Positions 1 through 11,271 of a stretch of DNA of 64,000 bases are shown in pieces (positions within the stretch are counted from its first letter, which is position 1; each line of letters opens with the position of its first letter). The position numbers and the translations under genes are program-made. The notes under the pieces were generated by a model. The model did not search any database. It saw only the letters and a program-made list of their open reading frames with translations, and had not been told where the DNA came from. The DNA lies in contig CM057456.1 in NCBI GenBank assembly GCA_016271365.2, positions 167,231,501 to 167,295,500 on the forward strand, given 5' to 3'. This stretch comes from Neoceratodus forsteri. Taxonomy: Eukaryota > Chordata > Ceratodontiformes > Ceratodontidae.

Positions 1-181
1 GTGGGGAAATTACTAAATAAAAGTGTACTGCCTGGCTGCACCAGAACTCCAAACTGGGGACAGTGTGTAATCTGTTTGGGGACTGTATAAGCACAGAAAA
101 CTAAATTGGTACAAAGGACCCACTCACCAAAAAATATATTGCATTTAACTTGTTTTTTAATATCAAGATACAATCTCAAAA

Positions 182-220
182 ACAAACGTTTCGGAAATGA
201 TCCTTCATCAGTGTTCAGAC
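182..220 (-). ncRNA. Hammerhead ribozyme-like motif of a PLE
   Basis: Read on the minus strand, CTGATGA (205-211) is followed by a short hairpin-like stretch (GGA, loop, TCC) and then GAAAC (188-192). This is the order of the conserved hammerhead core. The next bases, ACGT, could form the very short stem III typical of ribozymes in Penelope-like elements, which are known to carry hammerheads. The orientation agrees with the adjacent minus-strand PLE. Against it: the first stem II pair would be an A-C mismatch, only one copy is seen, and it lies about 1.65 kb past the end of the ORF. Activity is not claimed. Confidence 0.45.
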
Positions 221-1402
221 TGCATCTAAATTCATATTAATATCAAATTAAAAAATTGTAATAACTACAATTACAGAAATTACAAAAATTCAGAATTCAC
301 AGTGAATGCAATGCTCACCTATATACCTATTATTGGTTTAAACCATTAAGTATCCACAACTTCTTATGTTATGTACTAACTATAAAGACAAAAACATTTA
401 AATTTTTAATAGTTTAAATAAACTAGTTATACTCATATCATTGTAAATTGGTGTTTAAATTAATGTTTAAAAAAACAGTAATATACAGATGAGTTTCACC
501 TTCTAACCTTTTTTTCTCCTTCCAATACTTTCGTGTCACAATATTGTAATAAGGTCTTTTATTTTCCTATAAATGAAAATTCATTTGTATCAGTTATATT
601 TTATTTACTATTACTGCATTTATTTCTATTGAATTAGCCAGTTTTAGATGTCTAATGATGTTTGCCATTACTCATTTCATTTAAAAATGAAAACACATGC
701 TTTTATGGATTTCACAAGGTAAAGATGAAACGCAAGTGGGCGTACAGCATCACTGGTATCTTGTGATGCCTATGGCCCATCTCCTGCTCTGTCCCCACCT
801 CCAAATAGTATCAATGGTATCTCTATTTGCCATTACCTCACAAATATATACTTATTAAATGTTCCAATTAATATGTTAAACACTGGTTCTCACAAAAATG
901 TGGCAAGCATCTTGCAACATTTGCAGGCTAATTCCTTTCACATCCTTGTTAAAAAATGTTGTTACAAACCTATGTAACCAGTTTTACTTTTATAGCAATT
1001 CAAAAGTTAACAACTAATCTTCTTTGAAGTTAACTGCTTATTGCTGGGGGTAATATGTTATAACTAATTTGTTGAAGTTTGTAAATATGGTCCTACTTCA
1101 CCTGGAAAATGTGTTTGTTTCAGATAGATACATGTTTATGTTTCTTCCAGTCAACACTCCTAGCAACAAAAGTTCTGAGTCAGTAAAACTTTACATGAAT
1201 TAGATGTATTATCAACTCTTAATAGAGTAAAATGTGTACTTACTCAGTGGATCTAGGCTGTGGCGAGACCTCCTGCTTTCTCTGTATAAGAAGGTGTGTC
1301 GCCAAGTCTGTTATGGGTTTATATACTCGTAGCCAAGGAATCAGGCACGGGAAAATGATGAATCACCACAAGAATCTAGCGATATCTGCCACCTCTCCCT
1401 CG

Positions 1403-1705
1403 CCTGACCCGCCATGCAGAAAATAGAAAAAGCTTTCTACATAGGCAGCACCTTGCTATAGCATAGGTGTCAAGACTCAAGTAAGCTATAACATTCTCGT
1501 ATTAAATACTTATGTTTTGTTCCTTTTATAATGTAACTAAATAAAATAGCTGTTAAAGTGGTATATCTACATATATGCTTTTAACCCATTTTATACTTAA
1601 TAAAAAACCTGACCCGTCATGCAGAAAATAAAAAGACTTTCTGCATAGGTAGCATCTTATCAAAATATAGGTGTTAGATCTCCAATAAACTAAAGCACTC
1701 TTGTT
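1403..1705. repeat. Direct duplication of a ~100-bp block
   Basis: The block starting CCTGACCCGCCATGCAG at 1403 recurs as CCTGACCCGTCATGCAG at 1608. Both are followed by an A-rich run, CTTTCTGCATAGG-like sequence and a shared ATAGGTGT. Each copy is about 100 bp and the copies are spaced 205 bp apart. The function is unknown; it may be part of the PLE 3' region. Confidence 0.7.
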
Positions 1706-1878
1706 TTTAACCCTTGTGTGTTTGGATTTCTTTCGCATTCACAGTGCAATGTGTTAAGATAGAATACTTATATATGTTATTTATTATTTAAACCCATGTG
1801 TATGTTTAATAATGTCTACATCCAATATTGAGTAAAGAAACCTGGAAATACCCAAATCAAACTATTATTCAAGACAGT

Positions 1879-2628
1879 TTATAATAATGGTTGCCAATCT
1901 GTACTTTCATTTAGTCCAAATCTGAAATTTGTTGCTTCAAATCTATCAATATAATACACTTCCCTAGTCAAACATTTTTTCTTGAAATCTCCTCCTCGGG
2001 TGTCTAGTATAACTTTTTCTATTCCAAAAAAGCATAACTGAGGTAACTGGTGTCCACATTCCATAAAGTGTCTAGCGACTGGTGATGTTATATCCTGTCT
2101 TCTAATATCAGATTTATGTTCACTAGTCCGAGTTTTTAACATCCTTTCTGTTTTGCCTATATAAACTTTGTCACATGGACATTTCAATAGGTAAATGACA
2201 CCTGTTGTCGAACAGTTTATAAATTGATTAATAATAATTTCTTCATCTTTGGCAGTGTTACTAATTTTCTTGATCCTATATGTGTTGTTACAGTTTGAAC
2301 AGTGTCCACAGGAGAAATTTCCCTTTATTTCATTTAAATTTAAAAAATAACGTGCTCCAGTTTCTGGGATTTTGTGCTCTGTCTTCATCAGTCTGTTACC
2401 CAATGTTTTATTTCTTTTTGCAACTACTAAAGGAGGTGTTTCAAAGATTTTATGTGTTACTGGAGTAGCCTGTAACACCTGCCAATGTTTATTAACAATG
2501 TTTTTGATTTTAAAAAATATTTCATTATGTTTCAAAGAAAATATTATTCTGTCCTCTTTAAAATCAGATTGTCTTGCCTGTATATCTAACAAATTTTCTC
2601 TCTCTTTCCCAGTTGCTTTTTCTACCAA
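1879..2628 (-). pseudogene. PLE pol C-terminus: cysteine linker and GIY-YIG endonuclease
   Basis: This is an open frame of 249 codons, the C-terminal part of a PLE polyprotein. At about residues 50-60, NKHWQVL matches the conserved region after the RT thumb. Around residue 108 the cluster CGHCSNC is a likely zinc-binding linker. The nuclease begins near residue 140 with TTGVIYLLKCPCDKVYIGKT, where GVIY and YIG are the two halves of the GIY-YIG signature. It is followed by the conserved R (RMLKTRTSEH), an N/E-type region (SPVARHFMECGH) and the terminal REVYYIDRF. The nuclease would nick target DNA to prime reverse transcription. The frame is intact here but separated from the RT by stops. Confidence 0.9.
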
Positions 2629-3806
2629 GTGTACTTTGTCTGTACCCTCTGGATTTAAAGCTTTGTATCATGTCTCTTTGTATTTTCTTGAATTCTACTG
2701 GATCTGTACAGTTTCATTTCCTCTCAGTATTTGTCCATAAGGAATTGACTCAATTAATTTCTTTGGATGGAAACTGTGTGCATGTAAAATTGCATTTTTA
2801 TCAGTTTCTTTACAAAAAAGTTTACTGCTAACTTATTTCCATCTTTGTAAATATTCAAATCCAAATAAGAAATCTGAAAATGGCTGTAATTCATTACAAA
2901 AATAAGATGATCCATACAGTTATTTAAATAACTGTTAAATTGATCCTATTCTGCCTTAGTTCCATTCCAAATAGTAATAATGTCATCAATAAAACATTTC
3001 CATAGAACCAATTTCTCTTTATATACATTTCTTTCATTAAAGAGATATTCTTGTTCAAAATAATTCATATAAATATTTGCATATGAAGGTGCCACACTCG
3101 ATCCCATTGCTGTACCTTTTATTTGTAAATAGTACTTTTTCTCAAATCTAAAATAATTTTGTGTCAAGACAATTTCTGCCCACTTGACTAGTAAATTGTT
3201 TGATGGTTTTAATTCTGTTCGTTGATCATTCAGAAACATTTGCAATACCTTACATCCTTGTCTATGAGGTATGATGTATACAAATCCTTTAAGTCCCATG
3301 TAACTAAATTACAATTCTGGTTATTTATATTACTTTCTAAATTTTCCAATTGTACAATGATATCTGTGGAATCTCGGATGTACGATGGTGTTTTTTCCAC
3401 TAAGGACGTATATGGTGATCTATATAAATTGATAGTGGTTCTAAAACTGAACTGATACCTGAAACAATTGGACATCCCGGTGGAGTTCTTAAATTTTTAT
3501 GGATTTTTGATAAGATATAAAACAATGGAATACTAGGTGTGTCTCTATATAGAGATGTTTTCTCCTATTCTGTTATTTCTTCTTTCTCAAAAGCTAAAGT
3601 TGTGGATGTTTTAATTAGATCTTTAATTTGATTCATAGGGTCTTTATCCAAAATTAAATAGTTTGCTTGATTCTGTAATAACTCTAGACATATTTGTCGA
3701 TATTGATCATAATCCATCACAACTATTGAACCCCCTTTGTCTGCATTTTTTATAATTATTTGAGAATCATTTTCTAAATTCCTTAGTACTGCAAACTCCG
3801 ATGCTG
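2629..3806 (-). pseudogene. PLE reverse transcriptase core (frameshifted)
   Basis: Going 5' to 3' on the minus strand, the motifs are NADKGGSIVVMD (around 3710-3760), a KIHKNLRTPPGCPIVSG block (around 3480-3520), LVTWDLKDLYTS (around 3270-3300; first catalytic Asp, motif A) and KGTAMGSSVAPSYANIYM (around 3070-3130; motif B). FIDDIITIWNGT follows (around 2955-2990; motif C with both Asp residues). These are the classic RT blocks of PLEs. Two overlapping frames (3230-3475 and 2946-3299) and further breaks up to 2629 show frameshifts. 2629-2945 encodes degraded thumb sequence. Confidence 0.88.
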
Positions 3807-4457
3807 TTAGGTTATATTTTTCCTTCTGTCCATATTCTTATTAATCCGTAAAACCTCTTCTATATCTCTATTAACTAAAGAGATATATGTTTCAACCATA
3901 TGTGGTGTCATCGGTGGAACAAATTTTGATTTTAAATATAATTTTTGGCTCAATACAATCTTCTTTGTTTTTGATATCAGATCAATAGCTCTTTCTGGCT
4001 GTGTCCCCAAAAAGTATTTCAATTTTAGTTTTCTATAAAATCTATTAAGATCTAATTTTAATTCAAAACTGTCAATCTCGTTATAAGGACAAAATGAGAG
4101 GCCTTTATTTAAAACTTGTTCTTCAATTGGATTTAAATCACTTTTTGAAATATTATATACTAGTTGGTTTTCATTTGAGCCGATCATGTGATCCTGGTCT
4201 CGGTTAGATCTCTCTTTTCTTTTCTTTTTTCTACTGTACCAATATCTCTGCCTGTGTCTGTGTCTACTGTTTTGGAAGTACCCGGGACTGCAATATCGTC
4301 TTTGGGTATTTGTACTTTCCATTCTTTTGTATATTGATATCCCCTCTTGCCTCTTTGTCTGTATTGTCTTTTTCCCCAGTACCCCCCGTCCTGGAAAATG
4401 TGCTCCTCTACCTCTAAAGGGTTGACTTCCACTTTCCGTTTCACTACCAGAACTCAC
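3807..4457 (-). pseudogene. PLE pol N-terminal region (basic linker and RT lead-in)
   Basis: This is an open frame of 216 codons. The first ~90 residues are rich in Arg, Lys, Ser and Gln (RQEGISIYKRME, SRKKKRKERSNRDQD), a low-complexity basic linker. From about residue 105 comes the conserved PLE lead-in: NISKSDLNPIEEQVLNKGL, then FCPYNEIDSFELKLDLNRF and FVPPMTPHMVETYISLVNRD. The same blocks appear, diverged, in the second PLE of this window at 43216-43450. The frame stops just before the NADKGG motif of the RT core. It is the 5' half of the pol polyprotein; ATG choice within the basic region is uncertain. Confidence 0.8.
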
Positions 4458-4463
4458 TGTTGA

Positions 4464-5081
4464 TCACTCCATTTCTAAATTATATTGAAAGGGTTTATTT
4501 AATCCCATTTTTTTATTTGAAAAAGTATATACTTGATTATTTTTGTAATCATTTAAGTCTCTCTTAAATTTATGTAATTTAATTGCTCTCAATTCTTCTT
4601 CAAATTCATTAAGATGTTGATTAACTTTCTCTAGGTATTCTTTTAGTTCCTCATTTGAAAATTTATTTTTGACCTCCATGTCCAACTGTAAAATTTCTGC
4701 TTCAATCCTTTGTAATTCTTTTGTGATATATTCAATTATAAGAAGCATGAAATCTTTGGAGCACCTATTGCATACACCATCCCATTTTTTGTCCAAATCT
4801 ATATCTACATATCCCAAGTTTGCTTCCACAAAAATGCGAAGACCCCTTGGGATACGTTTCTGTTTCAAATATTGTGAGATTGTTAAAGCATGCCATTCCA
4901 ATTTGATTTGTTTTGGTTTTAAATATTCAAATTGATTAGTAACAGAATGAGCTGGTGTTGTTCCCCCAAATTCTCTATTCATTTTAAAATTACTTAATAT
5001 CTTATGTTCATCATTCTCTGTTCTAGAAAGGGGAATAGATCTTTTATCCGTAATTTTATCTAGCTCATCAAAGTTCAGCAT
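4464..5081 (-). pseudogene. PLE N-terminal ORF with conserved IPRGLR domain
   Basis: This is an open frame of 205 codons directly upstream of the pol frame, with a single 6-bp gap. Around residue 76, RIPRGLRIFVEANLG is followed by KKWDGVCNRCSKDFMLLII. This combination of IPRGLR and a KW...CS..LM.LII region is the recurrent upstream domain of vertebrate PLEs, as I recognise it. Its biochemical role is not established. The rest (about residues 115-175) is heptad-like and charged (EEELRAIKLHKFKRDLNDYK), consistent with a coiled coil. It may have been a separate ORF1 or the N-terminus of a fused polyprotein. Confidence 0.72.
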
Positions 5082-5261
5082 TCTTAAACAATGTGTTATG
5101 GTTCAAACTATGTCTGATAAAAATGATAAAAAACACTTTTTCTATCGAAACAAGGATCTGTCTACTATTTAAATAATGAAAGAATTTTCACGATAATAAA
5201 AAATAGGCCCACATTTTCAGAAAAATATATGATGTTTCAATATATTTTATAAGTTCATTCA
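5082..5261. other. AT-rich spacer upstream of the PLE
   Basis: About 180 bp of AT-rich DNA precede the first PLE frame. It could be the element's 5' untranslated region, but no second hammerhead copy or clear terminal repeat is seen that would mark the 5' end. Confidence 0.4.
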
Positions 5262-5991
5262 TGTTGAAGGTGTAGTGAAGTCACTGTTGGTGGGCTGTGC
5301 TGGATCCAGATATAATTTGCACTGTATAAGCAGCCACCATTTTGGGAGTGTAACAACCAATCACAAGCCAGGATTTCAGCCACAGGCTCATGGGACCCAA
5401 CTGGAGGCTTGTGGGGGATATACAGAGAAAATTTCCTGGTGGCAAAACTCCAGTCAATCTGGAGACTGGGACTGTAAATGACAGCTTGGACAGCTAATCA
5501 GAACTCTGGAACTCTGCCCTTTGTCGAGTGAGACTGTGAAAAAAGACAGAGTTAGCTCAAGAGATCAAGGAGAGAGGAGGCTGTGTGGCTCTGTGCTATC
5601 CTTTTCACAGGGAAGGCTCTGTGAGAAATCATTTTGCTTTTAAATATTTGTTTAGGGTTTTCAAGGGACTGGGTCATCCGGCCAGTGGGTACAAATAATT
5701 ATTGTGCATGTTTAATCACATTTCTTTCCATCAAGGGCCCCAACTACAACTTCAACCCTGGACAATGACCAGGCTAGCCTGTTTCCTCCTGGGTACCCCG
5801 TGACTGTGGTTTGGGACTCATGCATGCCAAAAATCCTGACTGAGGCAACACTAACTAAATCATTTAACTAGATCTGCCCTACCCCTGTTAATTTCCCCCT
5901 TAATAAATCAAATTGTTTATTGCAGTTATACTGCCTCATGTATGCATTCCTCAGTGCCATAAGGGAAATGTGTTCAGGGGGAACATAACTT
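5262..5991 (+). other. Possible solo LTR (weak)
   Basis: This ~730-bp stretch begins TGTTGAAGGTG and ends near GGGAACATAAC. It contains a TATATAA-like box (5309), a CCAATCAC motif (5354) and an AATAAA signal (about 5902) followed by T/G-rich sequence, in the order expected of an LTR. No matching second LTR, no primer-binding site that I can assign and no target duplication were found. A diverged promoter region of another element is equally possible. Confidence 0.28.
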
Positions 5992-6366
5992 AAAAGTGCA
6001 TGCTGCTTGAATACTGTTTTACAGGGGGTCTGGGATGGTTTGTTGGAATCCTGACCTTGGTAAGTGCAAAGAGTGTGAGCATATTGTTAATGGTTGAATT
6101 GTATGATATCTTCTTACCCACTACAACTGTACCAGTTTAAAAAATCACTAGGTGGGTTGTGGGTGGTATTAGCTTCCCAGAGGGCTGTACCTACTGTGAT
6201 AGTTACCTACATAATTACTCTGGGTGGAGGCACCATAATTATAACACTACTACTGGTAGGGCCCACCCCCCATACTAGATAGTTATGAACCCAGGCCCCT
6301 TAACCTGTTATTAGAGATATAGACAGGGGTAGTAGCCCTTTGTTTAATGGCACCAGGGCTGCATCT
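5992..6366 (+). other. Non-coding, probable 5' region of the L1/Tx1 element
   Basis: No coding motif is visible. The stretch leads directly into the L1-type ORF1 at 6367 and is best read as the element's 5' untranslated region or its flank. The 5' end of the L1 cannot be located. Confidence 0.35.
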
Positions 6367-7195
6367 ATGTCAAAAGAAATCTTGGAAACTAAACAAGAAC
6401 TGTCACCAATAAAAGACATACAGTCCCAACTTGTAGCATTAAAACAAGCAATAACAGAATCTGCAAAACACATTCAAGAGGTTACAAGTAGGACAAAAGA
6501 AACGGAATAAATTTCAGTTACTGAAGATGAAACAGTAGTCATAAACAGAATCACACATTTCATTGAACCAACAGAACTGTTACAAAAGAAAATTAGTGTT
6601 TTGTGCTTTCAGGTTACAGTACATAGTATCTTCATCAGAAAAAAATGACAGTTGTTACTGTTTGAGATAAAAGGAAAAATGGTGGATTATGAAGCAAGGG
6701 CTCACAGAAAAAATATATGGATTATTGGGATCCTGAGCAGTGAGACAGTAAAATGCTGATAACTTTATCCCTCATTTTTGCAACCTACTTGGGTATTCCA
6801 CTTGATCAAATAAAATTTGACTTAGATAGAGCTCACAGATCTTTGAAACCATGTCCAGAAGAAGAGGAAACTGCCACACGCTGTCATCACAAAATTTGTT
6901 AAAACTATAGATAAAGATTTATTGATGATGGAAGTTTATAAAAAGAAAATAATTGATGTTAAAGGAGCTTCCATAACAGTTTACCATGACCTTCCATATG
7001 AAATTATTTAAGAGAGGAAAAAGTTTGATGATTTAGGAACTCTCCTATGGAAGAAATCAAATAAAATCGGCATTGGTCCACCCAGCCAGGCAAAAATTAA
7101 TTTTAAATCACCAGAAACTGTTCTATGACAAAGCTGAAGATGCTTGCATGGATTTGCATTTGAGACTTTCACAAATTTTCTGACCTCTTAAATGA
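6367..7195 (+). pseudogene. L1/Tx1 ORF1 (RNA-binding chaperone) remnant
   Basis: The ATG at 6367 opens a charged, heptad-like start (QLVALKQAITESAKHIQEV), consistent with the trimerising coiled coil of L1 ORF1. The frame stops at about 6508. Downstream, AHRKNIWIIGIL-like sequence (about 6688-6730), a DLDRAHRSL block (about 6818-6843) and PPSQAKINFKSPETV (7078-7125) match the RNA-recognition core and C-terminal domain of L1/Tx1 ORF1. These proteins coat the element RNA and act as nucleic-acid chaperones. Several stops and frameshifts abolish it. Confidence 0.68.
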
Positions 7196-7656
7196 AAGCA
7201 ACAGGACAATAGTATACTTTGCTCTCAGTTTTCTTATCAAGGAACTATGACGGTTATTCTTGCATAAATAGAAATGCGGGGTGGGAGGCCTGTAAAATGC
7301 AGCAAGCTAATGTGTATTAATACTCCAGGCAATACAGTCTCCTTGGTATGTGGTCTGGTTGTAGATTATCTATTCCACTCAGGGAAGGGGGTGGATTAAA
7401 AAAAAAGAGTTTTTCTTTAAAGGAACCATTCAGACTGGGTTGAGGTTCTCCAGGTTTATCAATGCACATGATGTGTTAAGTGAGCAGCAAAATAATTATA
7501 GCACAAGAGACTGAATAGTCAAGTTAAAGTCTTCTTAACATTATGGCAGAAGCAATACAATCAACACAGATATCCCTAGCAACATGGAATGTACTTTGAA
7601 TTAATTTCCCCATAAAACAAAACACATTTTGAACTACGCAATCAAGCATAACATTA
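7196..7656 (+). pseudogene. L1/Tx1 inter-ORF spacer and start of ORF2 endonuclease
   Basis: A ~360-bp non-coding spacer leads to ISLATWNV (about 7567-7595), the start signature of the APE-type endonuclease of L1 ORF2. Only ~25 more degraded residues follow before the CR1 boundary at ~7657. When the L1 resumes at 19512 it is already just ahead of the RT core. The body of the endonuclease and the N-terminal RT region are therefore missing. The second L1 fragment at 61381 starts with the same signature. Confidence 0.65.
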
Positions 7657-7779
7657 AGAAACATAGAAACATAGAATTTGATGGCAGATAAGGACCGCTT
7701 GGCCCACCTAGTCTGCCCATTTCCCTACCTGATGGATAAGCTGCAGATCCTAGTTAATCAACAGCCTACTTACTCCTAC

Positions 7780-10510
7780 CCCCCCACTAGAATTGCCTTA
7801 TGTCTGTCCCATGCATTCTTGAATTCCCCCAACTCTTTTTGACTCTTATGACCTCCTCAAGAAGGCTGTTCCATGTATCCACAACCCTCTCTGTGAAGAA
7901 ATACTTCCTCACATTACCTCTGAGCCGTCCCCCCATCTTCAAATTGTGCCTCCTTGTATTTGCACATCTCTTTTCCTGAAAGATGCTACCCTCTTGGACT
8001 TTGTTGTTTCCCTTGAGGTATTTGAAAGTTTCTATCCTGTCCCCCCTCTCCCTCCTTTCCTCGAGGCTATACATCTTTAGTTCCTTTAGTCTTTCTCCAT
8101 ATGCCTTTTGATGTAGACCCTGCAACATTTTGGTTGCCCTCCTCTGGACATCCTCCACCCTGTCTATGTGTTTGTGGAGATGGGGTCTCCAGAACTGTAA
8201 ACAGTACTCCAGATGTGGTCTTACCAACTGTCTGTACAGAGGGCCAACAAATTCCTGTTTTCTACTGGTGATGCCTCTCCATATGCATCCCAGTAGCCCC
8301 TCAGCCCTCCTTACTGCCTTCTCACATTACTGGACCACCTTTAGGTCATCTGATATGACTACCCCCGGGTCCCTTTCCATTTTTGTTGTAGCCAGTATCT
8401 CACCCCCCATTGTGTACTTTTCCCCTTGGTTTTTGTTTTCCAGGTGCATTACTTTGCACTTTTTTGCATTGAATCTAAGCTGCCATACATTTGACCATTC
8501 CTTCAACCTTGCCAAGTCCCTTTTCATCCTTTCCACCCCACCTTGTGTATCAACCCTGTTGCAGATCTTTGTGTCATCTGCAAAGAGACAGACTTTCCCT
8601 TCCAGTCCCTCTACAATGTCACTTATAAAGACATTAAAAAGGACTGACCCCAGTACTGAGCCCTGTGGTACCCCACTAGTAACCCCCCTTTCTTCACTGT
8701 GGACTCCATTTACTATTACCCACTGTGTCCTGTTGTCCAACCAGTGTTTTACCCAGGCTACCACCCTTGGACCCACTCCCAAGCTGGCTAATTTGTTTAT
8801 TAATCTTTTGTGCGGGACTGTGTCAAATGCCTTGCTAAAGTCTAGTTAGGCCAAGTCCACAGCCACTCTCTGGTCTACTCCTTTGGTCACCCAGTCAAAG
8901 AAATCAATTAGATTTGTCTGAGATGACCTTCCTGCTGTGAATCCATGCTGCCTTGGGTCCTGTGCCACACCGGCCTCTAGGTACTCAACAATTCTTTCCT
9001 TCAGAAGTGTTTCCATAATTTTCCCTACCACTGAGGTCAAACTGACAGGCCTGTAGTTTCCTGCCTCTGTCTTTCTCCCACTTTTGTGAATGGGAATCAC
9101 ATCCACCCTCCTCCAGTCCTTAGGTACCACACCATCCTCCCATGATTTGTTAAAAAGGGTAATCAGTGGTATCACTAGTTCTTCCCTTAATTCGTTTTGA
9201 ATTCTGGTGAATTACATCAGGCCCCATTGCTTTGTCCACCTTCAGTTTTAGTTCTTTCAGAACCCTTTCTTCTGTGAAAGGACTGGGATCAACTCCTCTA
9301 TCAAGAGTGCTTTTGTTAATTGGATTAGGCACCTCCCCCTCCTCCTCTTTAGTGAATACTGAGCAGAAGTATTCATTCAGTATCCCTGCTTTTTCACTGT
9401 CCCTCTCTGCCCACCCACCATCCTTTCTATTCAGCCTCAATAGCCCTCCCTTTGTCTTTCTACGCTCCCTGATGTACCTACAAAAGGTTTTATTCCCCTT
9501 CTTAACTGAGTTGGCTATCTTTTCCTCAGTTTGGGCCTTTACTATTCTGACTTCCCTCCCTGCTTTTTCTGCCTTAACTGGTACAGTTCTCTGTCCTGCT
9601 CCTTCTGTGTTTCCTTATACTTCCTAAATGCTATGTTTTTCTCCCTAACCTTCCCTGGCATCTCTTTTGAGAACCATAGTGGCATTTTCTTTTGTTTTGA
9701 TTTGTTTATTTGCTTCACAGAAAGGCTTGTTGCCTCTGTGATGTCAGTTTTGATGTTCCCCATTGTTGCTCCTCCCCTCCTTCTAGCCTGTTTGATACTT
9801 ATTTTCAAAGGCACTCTCCCATCTTGCCAAAGTCAGCCCTCCTGAAGTCCAGTACCCTTACTTTTGTATGGCTTGACTCTGTAGCTGAGTTTATCATGAA
9901 CACACTGTTGGGTGGTCACTTGTTCCCAGATGGCTACCCACTTCTAGATCTGAGATCCTCTCACTGTCCCCATTTGAGAGTATGAGGTCTAAGATTGCTC
10001 CCTCATGAATGGGTTCCAAAACTAGCTGTCTGATGCATGCCACCTGTAGGGCATTGAGAATGGCCCTGCTCTTGGATGTGGCTGCAGCAAAGGTGCTCCA
10101 GTTAATATCTGGCATATTCAGATCCCCCCTCAACAGTATCTCCCCTTTCTCTGACATTCTGAGGATGCCTTCTATCATATCTTTGTCCATTCCTTCTTCC
10201 TGACATGGGGGTTCTGTATACAACCCCTGTGTGGATTGTGGTGCCATTTCCAGTCTCTAAGGTGACCCACAATGCCTCCTCTCCTCCATGTTTATTCTTT
10301 TGTTCCGTTGCTTTAGAGAACTACTCCTCCCCCTCTTCTACCCTCCCTGTCTCTCCCGTATATTGTGTACCCTGGTATGTGAATATCCCAGTCATGGTTC
10401 TCTGTGTACCATGTTTCTGTGACTGCTACACTATCCAGGTATCCCTCTTCCATCATGGCCACAAGTTCAGGGAGCTTGTTGCCCAGACTATGGGCAGTGG
10501 TTCTCATTAC
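7780..10510 (-). pseudogene. CR1 ORF2: endonuclease and reverse transcriptase (minus copy)
   Basis: Endonuclease pieces occur at about 10313-10507 (TTAHSLGNKLPELVAMM) and 9894-10247 (LLRGDLNMPDINWSTF, LGTSDHPTV). The RT follows at 9150-9440 (GGWAERDSEKAGILNEYFCS), 8846-9175 ([33 protein letters not shown]) and 8327-8782 (GVTSGVPQGSVLGSVLFNVF, LFADDTKICNRVDTQ; catalytic Asp pair present). The C-terminal region is at 7787-8227 (VRPHLEYCLQFWRPHL, VVDTWNSLLEEV). The enzyme would nick target DNA and reverse-transcribe its RNA at the nick. It is broken by several stops and frameshifts. Confidence 0.9.
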
Positions 10511-10699
10511 CCTCCATTTCTTGATGGCCTTCCTGTTTTTGCCCTATCCCTGTCTTTATTATGTTTTATCATTTTCTCCATTTACCCCTGCCCTTCTCCC
10601 TATCAACATCTCTATCTTGGTGTTTACCTCACTTACTACCCTGATTTTTTGGGGGGGAGTTAGGATTTTCTTCTCCTTTCCAGTGCCTCCCCCCTTGGC

Positions 10700-11271
10700 T
10701 AGTTTAAATGCTTGCCAATGAAGCATTTAAACCCATGCATTTAAACCTATCACCTAGGATCCTGGTTCCCCTCCTGGACAGATGCAGACCATCATGCCAG
10801 TATAGGCCTGCATCATTCCAGGTGGACCCAAAGTCCCCAATGAAGCCAAATCCCTGAGCTCTGCACCAATCTTTCAACCACTGATTGAATCCCATGGTGT
10901 GGAGCACCCTAGCCTCATCCATGCCATAGACAGGCAGCACCTCCAAGAAGGGAGGGTGAGAGTGGTGGAACAGAGGTGCATCCCTCCAGTTGTACCTCTC
11001 CACAATTCATATGTGCATGCTACTTGTCTAAGGCCCTCCCTAACTCCACAAACTCTTCCTCCACTGCTCTGATCCCTTTCTCAGCCAGGTCATCTGTCCC
11101 TAGGTGAACAATGACATTCAGCTCCCTCCCCTGTGCAGCTGCTCCAGTGATCCTGAGGATTCATTCCCTGTCCTTCCAAGCCATGGCACCAGGCAGGCAC
11201 CTTACCTCCCTTTCCCCTTCTTCCCCCAGTTCTACCCACTTAACAATGGAGTCCCCCACCAGGAGTTGTTT
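10700..11271 (-). pseudogene. CR1 ORF1, SGNH-esterase part (minus copy)
   Basis: The frame at 10704-11003 carries LPVYGMDEARVLHTMGFNQW and WHDGLHLSRRGTRILGDRFK. DGLHL holds the catalytic Asp-His block of the SGNH hydrolase (esterase) domain known in CR1 ORF1 proteins. Upstream, the GDSIV-type serine block lies at about 11235-11262 on the minus strand. The esterase is thought to help with lipid or membrane interaction; its exact role is unsettled. The ORF is cut at 11271 by a nested CR1 and resumes at 12579. Confidence 0.82.

Larger units (their letters stand above)
1..1878. other. AT-rich non-coding DNA, probable 3' flank of a PLE
   Basis: No coding region can be supported here; the short open frames have no recognisable motifs. 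The stretch lies downstream of the minus-strand PLE, so part of it is probably the element's 3' untranslated or pseudo-LTR region, because a hammerhead-like motif sits at 182-220 in the same orientation. A block of about 100 bp is duplicated (see the separate repeat entry). The outer boundary of the PLE is not visible. Confidence 0.5.
1879..5081 (-). mobile_element. Penelope-like element (Neptune-like), decayed
   Basis: Four adjacent minus-strand blocks give the PLE order: an N-terminal ORF (4464-5081), RT N-terminus (3807-4457), RT core (about 2946-3800), and a linker with cysteine cluster plus GIY-YIG endonuclease (1879-2628). PLEs are retroelements whose reverse transcriptase is related to telomerase and which use a GIY-YIG nuclease for integration. 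Stops and frameshifts between the blocks make this a fossil. The CGHCSNC cluster ahead of GIY-YIG resembles the zinc-finger-like linker described in Neptune-type PLEs. Subclade is inferred. Confidence 0.88.

Noticed and set aside
1232..1426. 64-codon Cys-containing ORF
   Set aside because: Short, without known motif, in the AT-rich flank of a PLE.
5262..6366. 5' LTR of a complete retrovirus-like element
   Set aside because: No gag/pol sequence or second LTR follows; the next coding sequence is L1 ORF1.
8130..8849. Plus-strand 239-codon ORF
   Set aside because: It is antisense to the CR1 reverse transcriptase (ADDT and PQGSVLG motifs on the minus strand) and has no motif of its own.
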